From contig CAVSRD010000018.1 of the NCBI GenBank assembly GCA_963730315.1, positions 62,001 to 126,000 on the forward strand: a stretch of DNA of 64,000 nucleotides, in the 5' to 3' direction. The translations under genes and the position numbers were made by a program. This document shows positions 24,132 through 32,272 of this stretch, in pieces; within the stretch, counting starts at the first letter, position 1; every line of letters begins with the position of its first letter. Source of the stretch: VRUE01 sp963730315. GTDB taxonomy: Bacteria; Actinomycetota; Thermoleophilia; Solirubrobacterales; 70-9. The notes under the pieces were generated by a model. It saw only the letters and a list, made by a program, of their open reading frames with translations. It was not told the origin of the DNA and did no database searches.

Positions 24132-25502
24132 ATGACCCTGCGGGCCACGCTGCTTGCGGCGCTCGCCTACGTCCTGCTGCTGGCGCTGATCGCCCTCGGC
24201 GTGCCGCTGGCGGTCAGCCTGCGCGACCGGGTCGACTCCGAGGTGCGCGGCCAGGCGCGGAGCCAGGCCGACGTGGTCGCCGCGAGCGCCTCGGAGCTGC
24301 TCGAACCGAGCCGGCGCTCGGGCCTGAAGCGCCTCGTGCGGATCTCCGCCGACAGCGTCCGCGGCCGGGTGATCGTGATCGACCGCCGTGGCCGCCTGCT
24401 CGCCGACTCGGCGGGCGCCCCCACCGGGCGCAGCTACGCGAGCCGGCCCGAGATCCGCGCGGCGCTGCGCGGCAACGGCGAGCAGATCACCCGCAACAGC
24501 AGCACCCTGGGAACCGAGCTGCTCGCCACCGCGGTGCCCGTGCTCGAGCACGGGCGGACCGGCGGCGCGGTGCGGATCACCCAGAGCGTCGCCGCCGTGA
24601 ACCGCGCTGTGCGCACCTCGATCCTCGACGTGGCGGCACTGGCCGGCGTCGTGCTGCTGCTCGGCCTCGCCGCCGGCGCCCTGATCGCGCGTCAGATCAC
24701 CCTGCCGATCCGCCGCCTCGACCGCGCCGCACGACGGGTCGCGGAGGGGGATCTCGACACCGCGGTGGCCGTCGAGGGCAGCGCCGAGCAGCGCTCGCTG
24801 GGACGCGCCTTCAACGAGATGACCGAACGGGTGAGGCGGCTGCTGCGCGCCCAGCAGGACTTCGTCGCCGATGCCTCCCACCAGCTCCGCACCCCGCTGA
24901 CCGGCCTGCGGCTGCGACTCGAAAACCTCGCTGCGCGGCCGAGCGAAGACGCGGCGGTGGCGGAGGAGCTGGAGACCGCGATGGGCGAGATCGACCGCCT
25001 CTCGCAGATCGTCGACGAGCTGCTGATCCTCAGCCGGGCCGGCGAGCACGAGCTGCCGGGCGAGCGGATCGAGCTGGGCGACGCCGCGCAGCGGGCCGAG
25101 GAGCGCTGGCGCGACGCCGCGCGGCAGCACGGGATCGAGCTGGAGGTGCGGCGCGACGGCGCCCCCGGGACCGCCTGGTGCGCCCGTCCCGACCTCGACC
25201 GCTCGATCGACGCCCTGGTCGAGAACGCGCTGCGCTACTCGCCTGCGGGCACGACGGTGACGGTCGCCGCCGCGCCCGGTCGCCTCGAGATCCTCGACAG
25301 CGGGCCCGGCCTCGAGCCCGGCGAGGAGGAGGCCGTGTTCGAGCGCTTCAGCCGCGGCAGCGCCGGCCGCCGGGGCAGCGCCGGCACCGGCCTCGGCCTG
25401 CCGATCGCCCGCGAGCTGACCCGCCAGTGGGGCGGCGAGGTGAGCCTCGGCAACCGCAGCGGAGGCGGCCTGCGTGCTGTCATAGAGGTGCCCGAGCGAT
25501 GA
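24132..25502 (+). CDS. Sensor histidine kinase (HAMP-HisKA-HATPase)
   Basis: A 456-residue membrane kinase. Helix 1 spans about 7-28, an extracytoplasmic sensor of about 130 residues follows, and helix 2 spans about 163-187. A HAMP domain comes next, then the HisKA box FVADASHQLRTPLTGLRLRL with the phosphorylated His. The ATPase domain has an N box (DALVENALRYSP), G1 (DSGPGLEPGE) and G2 (GTGLGLPIA). The sensor region is arginine- and alanine-rich and not assignable to a ligand. It forms a pair with the preceding response regulator and overlaps the next gene by four bases. Confidence 0.95.
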   Translation: MTLRATLLAALAYVLLLALIALGVPLAVSLRDRVDSEVRGQARSQADVVAASASELLEPSRRSGLKRLVRISADSVRGRVIVIDRRGRLLADSAGAPTGRSYASRPEIRAALRGNGEQITRNSSTLGTELLATAVPVLEHGRTGGAVRITQSVAAVNRAVRTSILDVAALAGVVLLLGLAAGALIARQITLPIRRLDRAARRVAEGDLDTAVAVEGSAEQRSLGRAFNEMTERVRRLLRAQQDFVADASHQLRTPLTGLRLRLENLAARPSEDAAVAEELETAMGEIDRLSQIVDELLILSRAGEHELPGERIELGDAAQRAEERWRDAARQHGIELEVRRDGAPGTAWCARPDLDRSIDALVENALRYSPAGTTVTVAAAPGRLEILDSGPGLEPGEEEAVFERFSRGSAGRRGSAGTGLGLPIARELTRQWGGEVSLGNRSGGGLRAVIEVPER

Positions 25503-25882
25503 GATCGACTGCGACGCTGAAATGGATCGGCCTGGCCCTGGTGGGCATCGCGATCGCCGCCGCTGTCGCGGTTGCCGCCAGCAGCCTCGCCAGCCGCCAG
25601 ATCGGCCTCGCCTCCGAACCGATCGACGCCGGCAACGCCCTGGCGCCCGCCAACCTCGCCGGGGGGAGCGGCGGGAACGGCCGGGGCACGACCACCGCCC
25701 CCACCGCGCCAACCACGGCTCCGACGACGCCGACCACGACGGCGCCAACCGAACCGACTGTCGCGACCCCACCGCCGGAAAGCACGCCCCCGCCCGCCCC
25801 GACCACCCCCCCGCACGAAGGCGGGGAGGACCACCACGGGGGGAGCGGCTCTGGCGACGGCGGCCACGGCGCTGACGACTGA
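25499..25882 (+). CDS. Membrane-anchored Thr/Pro-rich protein coupled to the histidine kinase
   Basis: A 127-residue protein of unknown function. One membrane helix (about 7-29) is followed by a long Thr/Pro/Ala-rich stalk (about 60-110) and a Gly/His/Asp-rich end (EDHHGGSGSGDGGHGADD). The His and Asp content of the tail could bind metal ions. It starts inside the kinase stop codon (ATGA), so its synthesis is tied to the kinase; it may be an accessory sensor or another substrate of the redox module. Overall build resembles the two small proteins at 22517-23273. Confidence 0.75.
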   Translation: MRSTATLKWIGLALVGIAIAAAVAVAASSLASRQIGLASEPIDAGNALAPANLAGGSGGNGRGTTTAPTAPTTAPTTPTTTAPTEPTVATPPPESTPPPAPTTPPHEGGEDHHGGSGSGDGGHGADD

Positions 25883-25920
25883 GCACCCGTCGCTCCCCAG
25901 GCTGAATGTCGCCCCTTCGG

Positions 25921-27768
25921 TTAAAGCGTTCGCTCGACCGCGGCGACGATGTGCTCGGCGTCGATCCCCGCCGCTGCCAGCAGCGCCTCCGGCGGGCCGC
26001 TGCCGGGGCGCTCGGTGACGGCGAGGCGGACGAGCGGCGTCGCGGAGCCCGCTTCGGCGAGCAGCCCGGCGACCGTCTCGCCGATCCCGCCCTCGGCCCA
26101 GTGGTCCTCGACCGTGACCAGCGCGCTGGTATCGCGCGCCGCAGCGAGGATGACGTCGGCGTCGACCGGCTTGATCGAGTAGAGGTCGATCACCCGCGCG
26201 GCCGTCCCGTGCGCGGCGAGCTGCTCGGCAGCGGCGAGGCATTCGTGCAGGGTGATGCCCGCGCCGATCAGGGTGACGGCGTCCCCCTCGCTCGAGCGCA
26301 ACGTGCGGCTGCCGCCGATCTCGAAGCTCTCGCCCGGCTCGTAGAGCACCGGCGTCGCGCCCCTGGTGGTGCGCATGTAGGTGATCCCGCGGCGCTCGCG
26401 CATCGCGTCGACCAGCTCGACCGTCTGGTTCGGATCGCAGGGGTAGAGCACGACGCTGTCGAGCACCGCGCGGAAGGCGGCGATGTCCTCGAGCGCCATC
26501 TGCGAGGGCCCGTCGGCGCCGATCGAGACGCCGACGTGCGAGCCGCAGAGCTTCACGTCGGCGCCGGAGATCGCCGCCATGCGGACGAAGTCGTAGGCGC
26601 GGCTGAGGAAGGCGCCGAACGAGGATGCGAACGGCTTCCAGCCCCGGGTCTGCAGCCCCACCGCCGCCGCGACCATCTGCTGCTCGGCGATGTACATCTC
26701 GAAGAAGCGCTCCGGGTGCTTGGCGGCGAAGCGCTCCGCGTAGGTCGAGTTGCCGACCTCGCCGTCGAGCGCCACGACCCTCTCGTCGAGCGAGGCGATC
26801 CAGGCCAGCGCGTCGCCGTACGCGCCGCGGGTGGCGACCTTCTCGCCGACCTCGTAGAAGGGGCGATCGACCGCCGCTCGGCTCACCTCGAACGGGCGCG
26901 CATCGGGCGGCGGCTGCACCTCGACGCGCAGCGAGCGGACCCCGCCCAGCTCCTCGACCGCGGCATCGGCGTCGGCGAGCGGCTTGCCGTGCCAGCCCGG
27001 TTCGTCCTCGACGGCGGCCACCCCGGAGCCCTTCTTGGTGCGGGCGAAGATCGCTGCCGGCGTGCCGGCCGCCAGCGCCTCCGCGTAGGCCTCGTCGATC
27101 GCACCCGGGTCGTGCCCGTCGATCTCCTGCACGTGCCAGCCGCAGGCCTCGACGCGGCCAGCCCAGGAGGAGGTGTCCCATTCGTACATCGTCGGCCCGC
27201 GCTGGCCGAAGCGGTTGACGTCGACGATCGCGATCAGGTTGTCGAGCCCCGAGTGCCCGGCCTGCTCGAACGCCTCCCACATCGAGCCCTCGGCCAGCTC
27301 CGAGTCCCCGCACAGCACCCACACCCTGAAGTCCGCCGCTTCGAGCCGCTTGCCGGCGAGCGCGATGCCGACCGAGATCGGCAGGCCCTGGCCGAGCGAG
27401 CCGGTTGCGACGTCGACCCAGGGGATCTCCGGCGTCGGGTGGCCCTGCAGGCGCGAGCCGAATTCGCGGAAGGTGAGCAGCTCCTCGTCGTCGATCGCGC
27501 CGGCCATCTTGTAGAGGCCGTAGAGCAGCGGCGAGGCGTGTCCCTTGGAGAAGACGAGGTGGTCGTTGGCGGGGTCCTCGGGGGCCGAGAAGTCGTAGCG
27601 CAGATAGCGCGTGAGCAGCACCGCCATCAGGTCGGCCGCCGACATCGAGGAGGTCGGGTGGCCGGAGCCGGCGGCGGCGGCGGCGCGGACCGAGTCGGCG
27701 CGCAGCTGTTGCGCCAGCTCGTGCAGCTGCTCGCGGTCCAGCGCCTGCTCGGGGGTGACCTGGGCCAT
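25921..27768 (-). CDS. tkt: Transketolase
   Basis: A 615-residue thiamine-diphosphate enzyme of the pentose phosphate pathway. The cofactor motif runs from GDSELAEGSMWEAF (154-167) to DVNRFGQ (183-189). Substrate-site residues GSGHPTSSMSAADLMAVLL, SKGHASPLLYGLY and GSLGQGLPISVGIA are present. The pyrimidine domain has RFFEMYIAEQQMVAAAVGLQ, and the C-terminal domain follows. The sequence is closer to the shorter animal/actinobacterial type (LDNLIAIVDVNRFGQ) than to E. coli TktA (about 660 aa). It converges with the small membrane protein gene; the 38-bp gap contains no obvious hairpin. Confidence 0.94.
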   Translation of the reverse strand: MAQVTPEQALDREQLHELAQQLRADSVRAAAAAGSGHPTSSMSAADLMAVLLTRYLRYDFSAPEDPANDHLVFSKGHASPLLYGLYKMAGAIDDEELLTFREFGSRLQGHPTPEIPWVDVATGSLGQGLPISVGIALAGKRLEAADFRVWVLCGDSELAEGSMWEAFEQAGHSGLDNLIAIVDVNRFGQRGPTMYEWDTSSWAGRVEACGWHVQEIDGHDPGAIDEAYAEALAAGTPAAIFARTKKGSGVAAVEDEPGWHGKPLADADAAVEELGGVRSLRVEVQPPPDARPFEVSRAAVDRPFYEVGEKVATRGAYGDALAWIASLDERVVALDGEVGNSTYAERFAAKHPERFFEMYIAEQQMVAAAVGLQTRGWKPFASSFGAFLSRAYDFVRMAAISGADVKLCGSHVGVSIGADGPSQMALEDIAAFRAVLDSVVLYPCDPNQTVELVDAMRERRGITYMRTTRGATPVLYEPGESFEIGGSRTLRSSEGDAVTLIGAGITLHECLAAAEQLAAHGTAARVIDLYSIKPVDADVILAAARDTSALVTVEDHWAEGGIGETVAGLLAEAGSATPLVRLAVTERPGSGPPEALLAAAGIDAEHIVAAVERTL

Positions 27769-27824
27769 CGACCCGACTCTACCGGCGCACCGGGCGGCGG
27801 CGTCGGCATCCGCCGGGCCGGCGC

Positions 27825-28838
27825 TCAGCCGATCGCGACCATCCGCTCGATCGGCAATCGCGCCCGCTCGGCGATCTCAGGTGGGACCGAGACCTCGAAC
27901 CTCATCTCGCGCAGGGAGTCGCGCAGCTTCGGCAGGGTGATCATCTTCATGTATTTGCAGTAGGCCATCCGGTTGGCCTCGATCAAGCTGACGCCGGGCG
28001 CCGCCTGCTTGAGCGGGTGCAGCATCCCGTTCTCGGTGGCGACGATGAACTCGCCGTCGGGATGGCTGCGCACGTAGTCGAGCATCTGCCCGGTGGAGAG
28101 CATGTGCACGCCCTCCTCCTCGACGTCGCCGGCGGCGACGAACTCCATCACCTGGGTGACGCAGCCGCACTCGGGATGGACGAGGAACTCGGCTCCGGGG
28201 TGGGCGGCGCGCTGCGCTGTGATGTCGTCGGGCCGGATTCCGGCGTGGACGTGGCACTCGCCGGGCCAGACGTGCATCGAGCGGCCGGTCTCGCGCTCCA
28301 CGTAGGAGCCCAGCCACATGTCGGGGCCGAAGAGGATCTCCGTGTCGGGTCCGTGCTCGCGGAGGATGTGCTCGACCACCTTGACCGCGTTCGAGGAGGT
28401 GCAGCAGTAGTCGGTCTCCGCCTTCACTTCGGCCGAGGTGTTGACGTACATCACGACCACCGCGTCGGGGCTGTGGCGTGACTTCCAGTTGCGCAGCTCG
28501 TTCGCGGTGATCGAGTCCGACAGCGAGCAGCCCGCCTCGAGGTCGGGGATCAGCACGGTCTTCTCGGGCGAGAGGACCGACGCGGTCTCGGCCATGAAGT
28601 GGACGCCACAGAAGGCGATCGTCGAGGCGTCCGACGCGGCCGCCTTGCGCGAGAGCCCGAGCGAGTCGCCGGTGTAGTCGGCGACGTCCTGGATCTCCGG
28701 CACCTGGTAGTTGTGGGCGAGGACCACCGCGTCGCGCTCGGCGGCCAGCGCGCGAACTTCGCGCGACATCTCCTCGACCTCCTCGGGCGAGAGGTGGAGC
28801 ATCGGGACCGGCTCGTTGATCGTCGGCAGTTCTCTCAT
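27825..28838 (-). CDS. nadA: Quinolinate synthase NadA
   Basis: A 337-residue 4Fe-4S enzyme that condenses iminoaspartate with dihydroxyacetone phosphate to quinolinate in NAD synthesis. Family motifs are LAHNYQVPEIQDVADYTGDSL, FCGVHFMAETA, PDLEAGCSLSDS, HPECGC and YCKYMKMI; the Cys residues supply the cluster ligands. nadC lies 1.4 kb away on the same strand, separated by two plus-strand genes, and no nadB is seen in the window. A short perfect hairpin lies just upstream of the ribosome-binding site. Confidence 0.96.
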   Translation of the reverse strand: MRELPTINEPVPMLHLSPEEVEEMSREVRALAAERDAVVLAHNYQVPEIQDVADYTGDSLGLSRKAAASDASTIAFCGVHFMAETASVLSPEKTVLIPDLEAGCSLSDSITANELRNWKSRHSPDAVVVMYVNTSAEVKAETDYCCTSSNAVKVVEHILREHGPDTEILFGPDMWLGSYVERETGRSMHVWPGECHVHAGIRPDDITAQRAAHPGAEFLVHPECGCVTQVMEFVAAGDVEEEGVHMLSTGQMLDYVRSHPDGEFIVATENGMLHPLKQAAPGVSLIEANRMAYCKYMKMITLPKLRDSLREMRFEVSVPPEIAERARLPIERMVAIG

Positions 28839-28852
28839 CGCGGGTGCCTCAG

Positions 28853-28871
28853 AAGGCCCGAAACGGGCCTT
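28853..28871. promoter_or_regulatory. Perfect 8-bp stem, 3-base loop hairpin in nadA leader
   Basis: AAGGCCCG at 28853-28860 and CGGGCCTT at 28864-28871 are exact inverted repeats around AAA. The element lies 15 bp upstream of the nadA start, between it and the divergent DNA glycosylase gene. It could be an operator or an mRNA hairpin. Confidence 0.6.
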
Positions 28872-28947
28872 GCGGGTCGTATGTTCGCTGGCATGGCCTT
28901 CGCCTGAGTCCAGTCGAATGAACTGGGATCAAGTCTACTCTCTCGCC

Positions 28948-29793
28948 ATGCCCGAGCTGCCCGAGGTCGAGATCACGGCGCGCCGGCTCGACGCGGCGCT
29001 GCGGCGGGCGTCCGTCGCATCGGCGGTGGCGCCGGGAATGAACGTGATGAAGACGTTCGAGCCGCCGCTCGAGGATCTGGTCGGGCGCGAGATCGCAGGG
29101 GTTAGCCGCGTCGGGAAGATGCCGGTGATTCAGTTCGGGGACTTGGCGCTGCTGATCCACCTGATGTCGGCCGGCCGGCTGCGCGTGTTCGGGAAGCGCG
29201 CCTCGCCGAAAGACCGCGCTTCCCGGGTCCTGGTCAGGCTGGACGACGGGCGCGAGCTGCGACTGCGCGAGTTCGGGACCAAGCAGCGGGCCTGGGCGAA
29301 GCTGCTGGCGACCGACGCCGTCGCCGAAGACGAGATGGTCGCGACCCTCGGGCCGGAAGCCTGGCCTCCCCCACCGCTGGAGGATTTCGCGGCCGCCGTC
29401 GACCAGCCACGGCACCTGCACCCGCTGCTGCGCGACCAGCGGGTCATCGCCGGCATCGGCCGCTCCTGGGTCGACGAGATCCTCTGGGAGGCGAAGCTCT
29501 CGCCCTTCAAGCAGGGCGCGGAGCTGGACGACGAGGAGCTGCAGCGACTCCACTCCGCGCTCCACGTCCTCGGCGACGCGATCGAGCACTACGAGCAGAC
29601 GATCGGCAACGAACTTCCGGACAAGTTGCCGATGCACCTGCGGGTCCACAAGCGCGAGGGCGAGCCCTGCCCCCGCTGCGGCACGACGATCGAGGCGGTC
29701 TTCTTCGCCGAGCACCAGACCAACTACTGCCCGCCGGAGCAGACCGGCGGCCGCGTGCTCAAGGACCGCCGCCTCTCCCGGCTCTTGAAGTGA
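28948..29793 (+). CDS. mutM: Formamidopyrimidine-DNA glycosylase family protein (Fpg/Nei)
   Basis: A 281-residue base-excision repair glycosylase. After Met removal the N-terminus is PELPEVE, with the catalytic Pro and Glu. The helix-two-turns-helix region (IAGIGRSWVDEILWEAKLSPFK) and a C-terminal zinc finger follow. The finger reads CPRCG and then YCPPEQTGG, so the fourth cysteine is Glu. The catalytic Arg loop is GGRVLKDRRLSR. It may be a zinc-poor variant found in some actinobacteria, or a Nei-type enzyme; the symbol is provisional. The start ATG gives the processed N-terminus required for activity. Confidence 0.88.
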   Translation: MPELPEVEITARRLDAALRRASVASAVAPGMNVMKTFEPPLEDLVGREIAGVSRVGKMPVIQFGDLALLIHLMSAGRLRVFGKRASPKDRASRVLVRLDDGRELRLREFGTKQRAWAKLLATDAVAEDEMVATLGPEAWPPPPLEDFAAAVDQPRHLHPLLRDQRVIAGIGRSWVDEILWEAKLSPFKQGAELDDEELQRLHSALHVLGDAIEHYEQTIGNELPDKLPMHLRVHKREGEPCPRCGTTIEAVFFAEHQTNYCPPEQTGGRVLKDRRLSRLLK

Positions 29794-29868
29794 AGATGCC
29801 CGCGATCTCGTCACAGGCTGTTCAGAGTGGAGGCGTACGATGCTCGAATCGACCGCAAGGAGGATCCG

Positions 29869-30216
29869 ATGCGCATGCGAACCAGCCTGGCCCTGATCGC
29901 GATCGCCGCCCTGGCCGCTCTGCCGGGCCTCGGCGGGGTGGCGAGCGCGGCGCCGACGACGAGCGTGAAGCTCGGCGACAACTTCTTCAAGCCGACGAAG
30001 ATGACGATCCGGCGCGGCACCAAGGTCAGATTCAGGTGGACGGGCAGCAACCCGCACAACGTCACCAAGCGAAGCGGTCCCGGCGGCAGCTTCAGGTCGC
30101 GGACTACGAGCCGGCGGGGCGTCAACTTCGCCAAGCGCTTCACCAAGCGCGGCACCTACAAGCTGATCTGCACGATCCACCCCGAAGAAATGCGCTTGAC
30201 GCTGAAGGTGCGCTGA
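29869..30216 (+). CDS. Secreted cupredoxin-like copper protein
   Basis: A 115-residue protein with a signal peptide (about 1-28, ending ASAA). The type-1 copper ligands appear as H63 (NPHNV), C101, H104 and M108 (CTIHPEEM), the plastocyanin/pseudoazurin order. The body is unusually basic (many Arg/Lys in RSRTTSRRG and AKRFTKRG). It probably carries electrons outside the membrane, and a link to the redox operon 6 kb away is only speculation. The start is supported by AAGGAGG seven bases upstream. Confidence 0.9.
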   Translation: MRMRTSLALIAIAALAALPGLGGVASAAPTTSVKLGDNFFKPTKMTIRRGTKVRFRWTGSNPHNVTKRSGPGGSFRSRTTSRRGVNFAKRFTKRGTYKLICTIHPEEMRLTLKVR

Positions 30217-30255
30217 GCAGCCGGCGCCGAGGGCGGCGAGTTTCGCAGCCACCCC

Positions 30256-31110
30256 TCAGAGCGGCTCCAGCAGCATGCTGAAATCGAGGCTTGGGGCGGA
30301 GTGGGTGAGGGCGCCCACGGACACGAACTCGACGCCCGCCGCGGCGATTTCGCGCACCGTCTCGAGGGTGACGCCCCCCGACGCCTCCAGCGCCGGCCCG
30401 GGGTCGCCGCCCTCCGCGTCCCGCAGCCTCACCGCCTCGCGCAGCGTCCCGGCGTCCATGTTGTCGAGCAGCAGGCGATCGGCGCCGGTGCCGAGCGCGT
30501 AGGCGACCTCGTCGAGGTTGCGGCACTCGACCTCAACCGGCATGTCGGGCTGGGCGGCGCGAGCGGCGTGCACGGCCTTGGCCAGGCTGCCGGCGAGGAC
30601 GATGTGGTTCTCCTTGATCAGGATCGCGTCGTAGAGGCCGATGCGGTGGTTCCAGCCGCCGCCGGCCTCCACCGCGGCCTTCTCGAGGGCGCGCAGGCCG
30701 GGGGTCGTCTTGCGGGTGTCGAGGATGCGGGCGCCGGTGCCGGCGGCCGCCTCGACGAAACGAGCGGTGAGAGTGGCGACGCCGGAGAGGTGGCCGAGCA
30801 GGTTGAGGGCGGTCCGCTCCGCGGCCAGCAGGCCCCTGGCCGGACCGCTCGCCAGCGCCACGTCGGCCGGCACGTCCTCGCGCCACCGACCCTCGACCGC
30901 CAGCGCGTCGACATCCCCCACCCCGCACTGCCGCATCGCCTCGCCGACCGTCGCCAGCCCGAAGACCACACCGGGCGCCTTCTGCACGATCCGCGCCCTG
31001 GCCCGCGCCTCCTCGGGCACGGTCGCCTCCGACGTCACGTCCCCAGCTCCCAGATCCTCAGCGAGAGCCCGCGCCACCGAATCCCGCACGAGCTCGCCGA
31101 AGTCGTCCAT
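30256..31110 (-). CDS. nadC: Nicotinate-nucleotide pyrophosphorylase NadC
   Basis: A 284-residue quinolinate phosphoribosyltransferase, converting quinolinate and PRPP to nicotinate mononucleotide. Family motifs are EDLGAGDVTSEATVP, ERTALNLLGHLSGVATLT, ILDTRKTTPGLRALEKAAVEAGGG, HRIGLYDAILIKENHI, EVECRNLDE and LEASGGVTLETVREIAAAGVEFVSVG. It works directly after NadA. The flanking genes are on the other strand, so it is probably transcribed alone. Confidence 0.97.
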   Translation of the reverse strand: MDDFGELVRDSVARALAEDLGAGDVTSEATVPEEARARARIVQKAPGVVFGLATVGEAMRQCGVGDVDALAVEGRWREDVPADVALASGPARGLLAAERTALNLLGHLSGVATLTARFVEAAAGTGARILDTRKTTPGLRALEKAAVEAGGGWNHRIGLYDAILIKENHIVLAGSLAKAVHAARAAQPDMPVEVECRNLDEVAYALGTGADRLLLDNMDAGTLREAVRLRDAEGGDPGPALEASGGVTLETVREIAAAGVEFVSVGALTHSAPSLDFSMLLEPL

Positions 31111-31195
31111 CCCGGCACCCTAATTCAGGCGAGTGCGCGGAGAGGCATCCGTCCCTCTCTCACACCTGACCCCTCCGAAGCGTTTAATCCCATGA

Positions 31196-31693
31196 GTGAC
31201 CGCACTCCCTCCCTTCCAGACCCTGCTCGACGACCACGCCGCCGACGTGATGGCCGTGCTGCGCGGGGCGGTCGGCCGCGCCGACGCCGAGGACTGCTTC
31301 CAGGAGACGTTCCTCGCCGCCCTGCGCGCCTATCCGCGCCTCGGCAACGCGAGCAACCTGCGCGGCTGGCTGCTGACGATCGCCCACCGCAAGGCGATCG
31401 ACCATCACCGGGCCAATGGGCGCCGCCCTCTCCCGGTCGCCCAGGTAGCCGAGATGGCCGGGGCGGCCGCCGACCCGGAGGCGTACGAGGGGATCTGGGC
31501 CCTGGTCGGGGCGCTACCGCCGAAGCAGCGCGCCGCGGTGGCCCTCCGCTACGGCGCCGACCTCCCCCACGCCGAGATCGCCGCGGCGCTCGGCTGCTCA
31601 CCGGCGGCGGCGCGGCGCAGCCTGCACGAGGGAATCAAGAAGCTGAGGGCCGATCTCGGCGGCGAGCCGGCCCTCGGAAAGGAGCGAGCATGA
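31196..31693 (+). CDS. ECF-type RNA polymerase sigma factor
   Basis: A 165-residue sigma-70 family protein with regions 2 and 4 only. Region 2 includes DAEDCFQETFLAALRAYPRL and LRGWLLTIAHRKAIDHHRAN; region 4 includes LPPKQRAAVALRYGADLPHAEIAAALGCSPAAARRSLHEGIKKL. The start is a GTG. Its stop overlaps the start of the alkyltransferase gene (ATGA), so the two are translationally coupled. This suggests a sigma factor devoted to an alkylation or DNA-damage response; no anti-sigma factor is adjacent. Confidence 0.9.
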   Translation: MTALPPFQTLLDDHAADVMAVLRGAVGRADAEDCFQETFLAALRAYPRLGNASNLRGWLLTIAHRKAIDHHRANGRRPLPVAQVAEMAGAAADPEAYEGIWALVGALPPKQRAAVALRYGADLPHAEIAAALGCSPAAARRSLHEGIKKLRADLGGEPALGKERA

Positions 31694-32250
31694 GGGCAGC
31701 GCTGAAGCGACTTGCCGACCGAGCCGATGCGGAGGGGCTCCTGGATGTCGCCTACGCGACGACCGACTCCCCGTTCGGCCCGCTGCTGCTGGCGGCGACG
31801 CCGCGCGGCCTGGTCAAGCTCAGCCTCCCGACCTACGACTCCGACGAGGCGCTGGAGGAGCTGGCACACAGGGTCTCGCCCCGGGTGGTCGAGGCGCCGG
31901 CCCGCCTCGACGAAGCGCGCCGCCAGCTCGACCTCTACTTCGACGCGAAGCTGACCGCATTCGACCTGCCCCTCGACTGGCAGCTCACCCACCACTTCCG
32001 CCGCCGGGTGGTGCGGGCGATCCACCGCATCCCCTACGGCCAGACCCGCAGCTACACCCAGATCGCCACCAGCGCCGGCAACGAGCGGGCGGTCCGCGCC
32101 GCCGGAACCGCGTGCGGCGCAAACCCGATCCCGATCGTCGTCCCCTGCCACCGCGTCCTTCGCAGTGGCGGCGCCCTCGGCGGCTACGGCGGCGGGCTGC
32201 CGATGAAGGAAGCGCTGCTCGAGCTCGAGGGCGCGCTTCAGTCCCGGTAG
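31690..32250 (+). CDS. ogt: Methylated-DNA-protein-cysteine methyltransferase
   Basis: A 186-residue suicide alkyltransferase that repairs O6-alkylguanine. The active site is IVVPCHRV with C153, and the DNA-binding helix is in GNERAVRAAGTACGANPIP, with the Asn hinge. The N-terminal domain is of the Ogt type, without the Ada regulatory half. It is coupled to the upstream ECF sigma gene by a four-base overlap and converges on prfB, sharing a terminator hairpin that contains both stop codons. Confidence 0.95.
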   Translation: MRAALKRLADRADAEGLLDVAYATTDSPFGPLLLAATPRGLVKLSLPTYDSDEALEELAHRVSPRVVEAPARLDEARRQLDLYFDAKLTAFDLPLDWQLTHHFRRRVVRAIHRIPYGQTRSYTQIATSAGNERAVRAAGTACGANPIPIVVPCHRVLRSGGALGGYGGGLPMKEALLELEGALQSR

Positions 32251-32272
32251 GAAGGGCCTTACCCCTACCGGG
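32243..32272. terminator. Bidirectional terminator hairpin between ogt and prfB
   Basis: CCCGGTAGG (32243-32251) and CCTACCGGG (32264-32272) form a perfect 9-bp stem with a 12-base loop. The stop codon of ogt and the stop codon of prfB both lie within the arms. There is no clear U-tract. The arm motif CCCGGTAGGGG recurs at 54071 and 58994. Confidence 0.75.
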
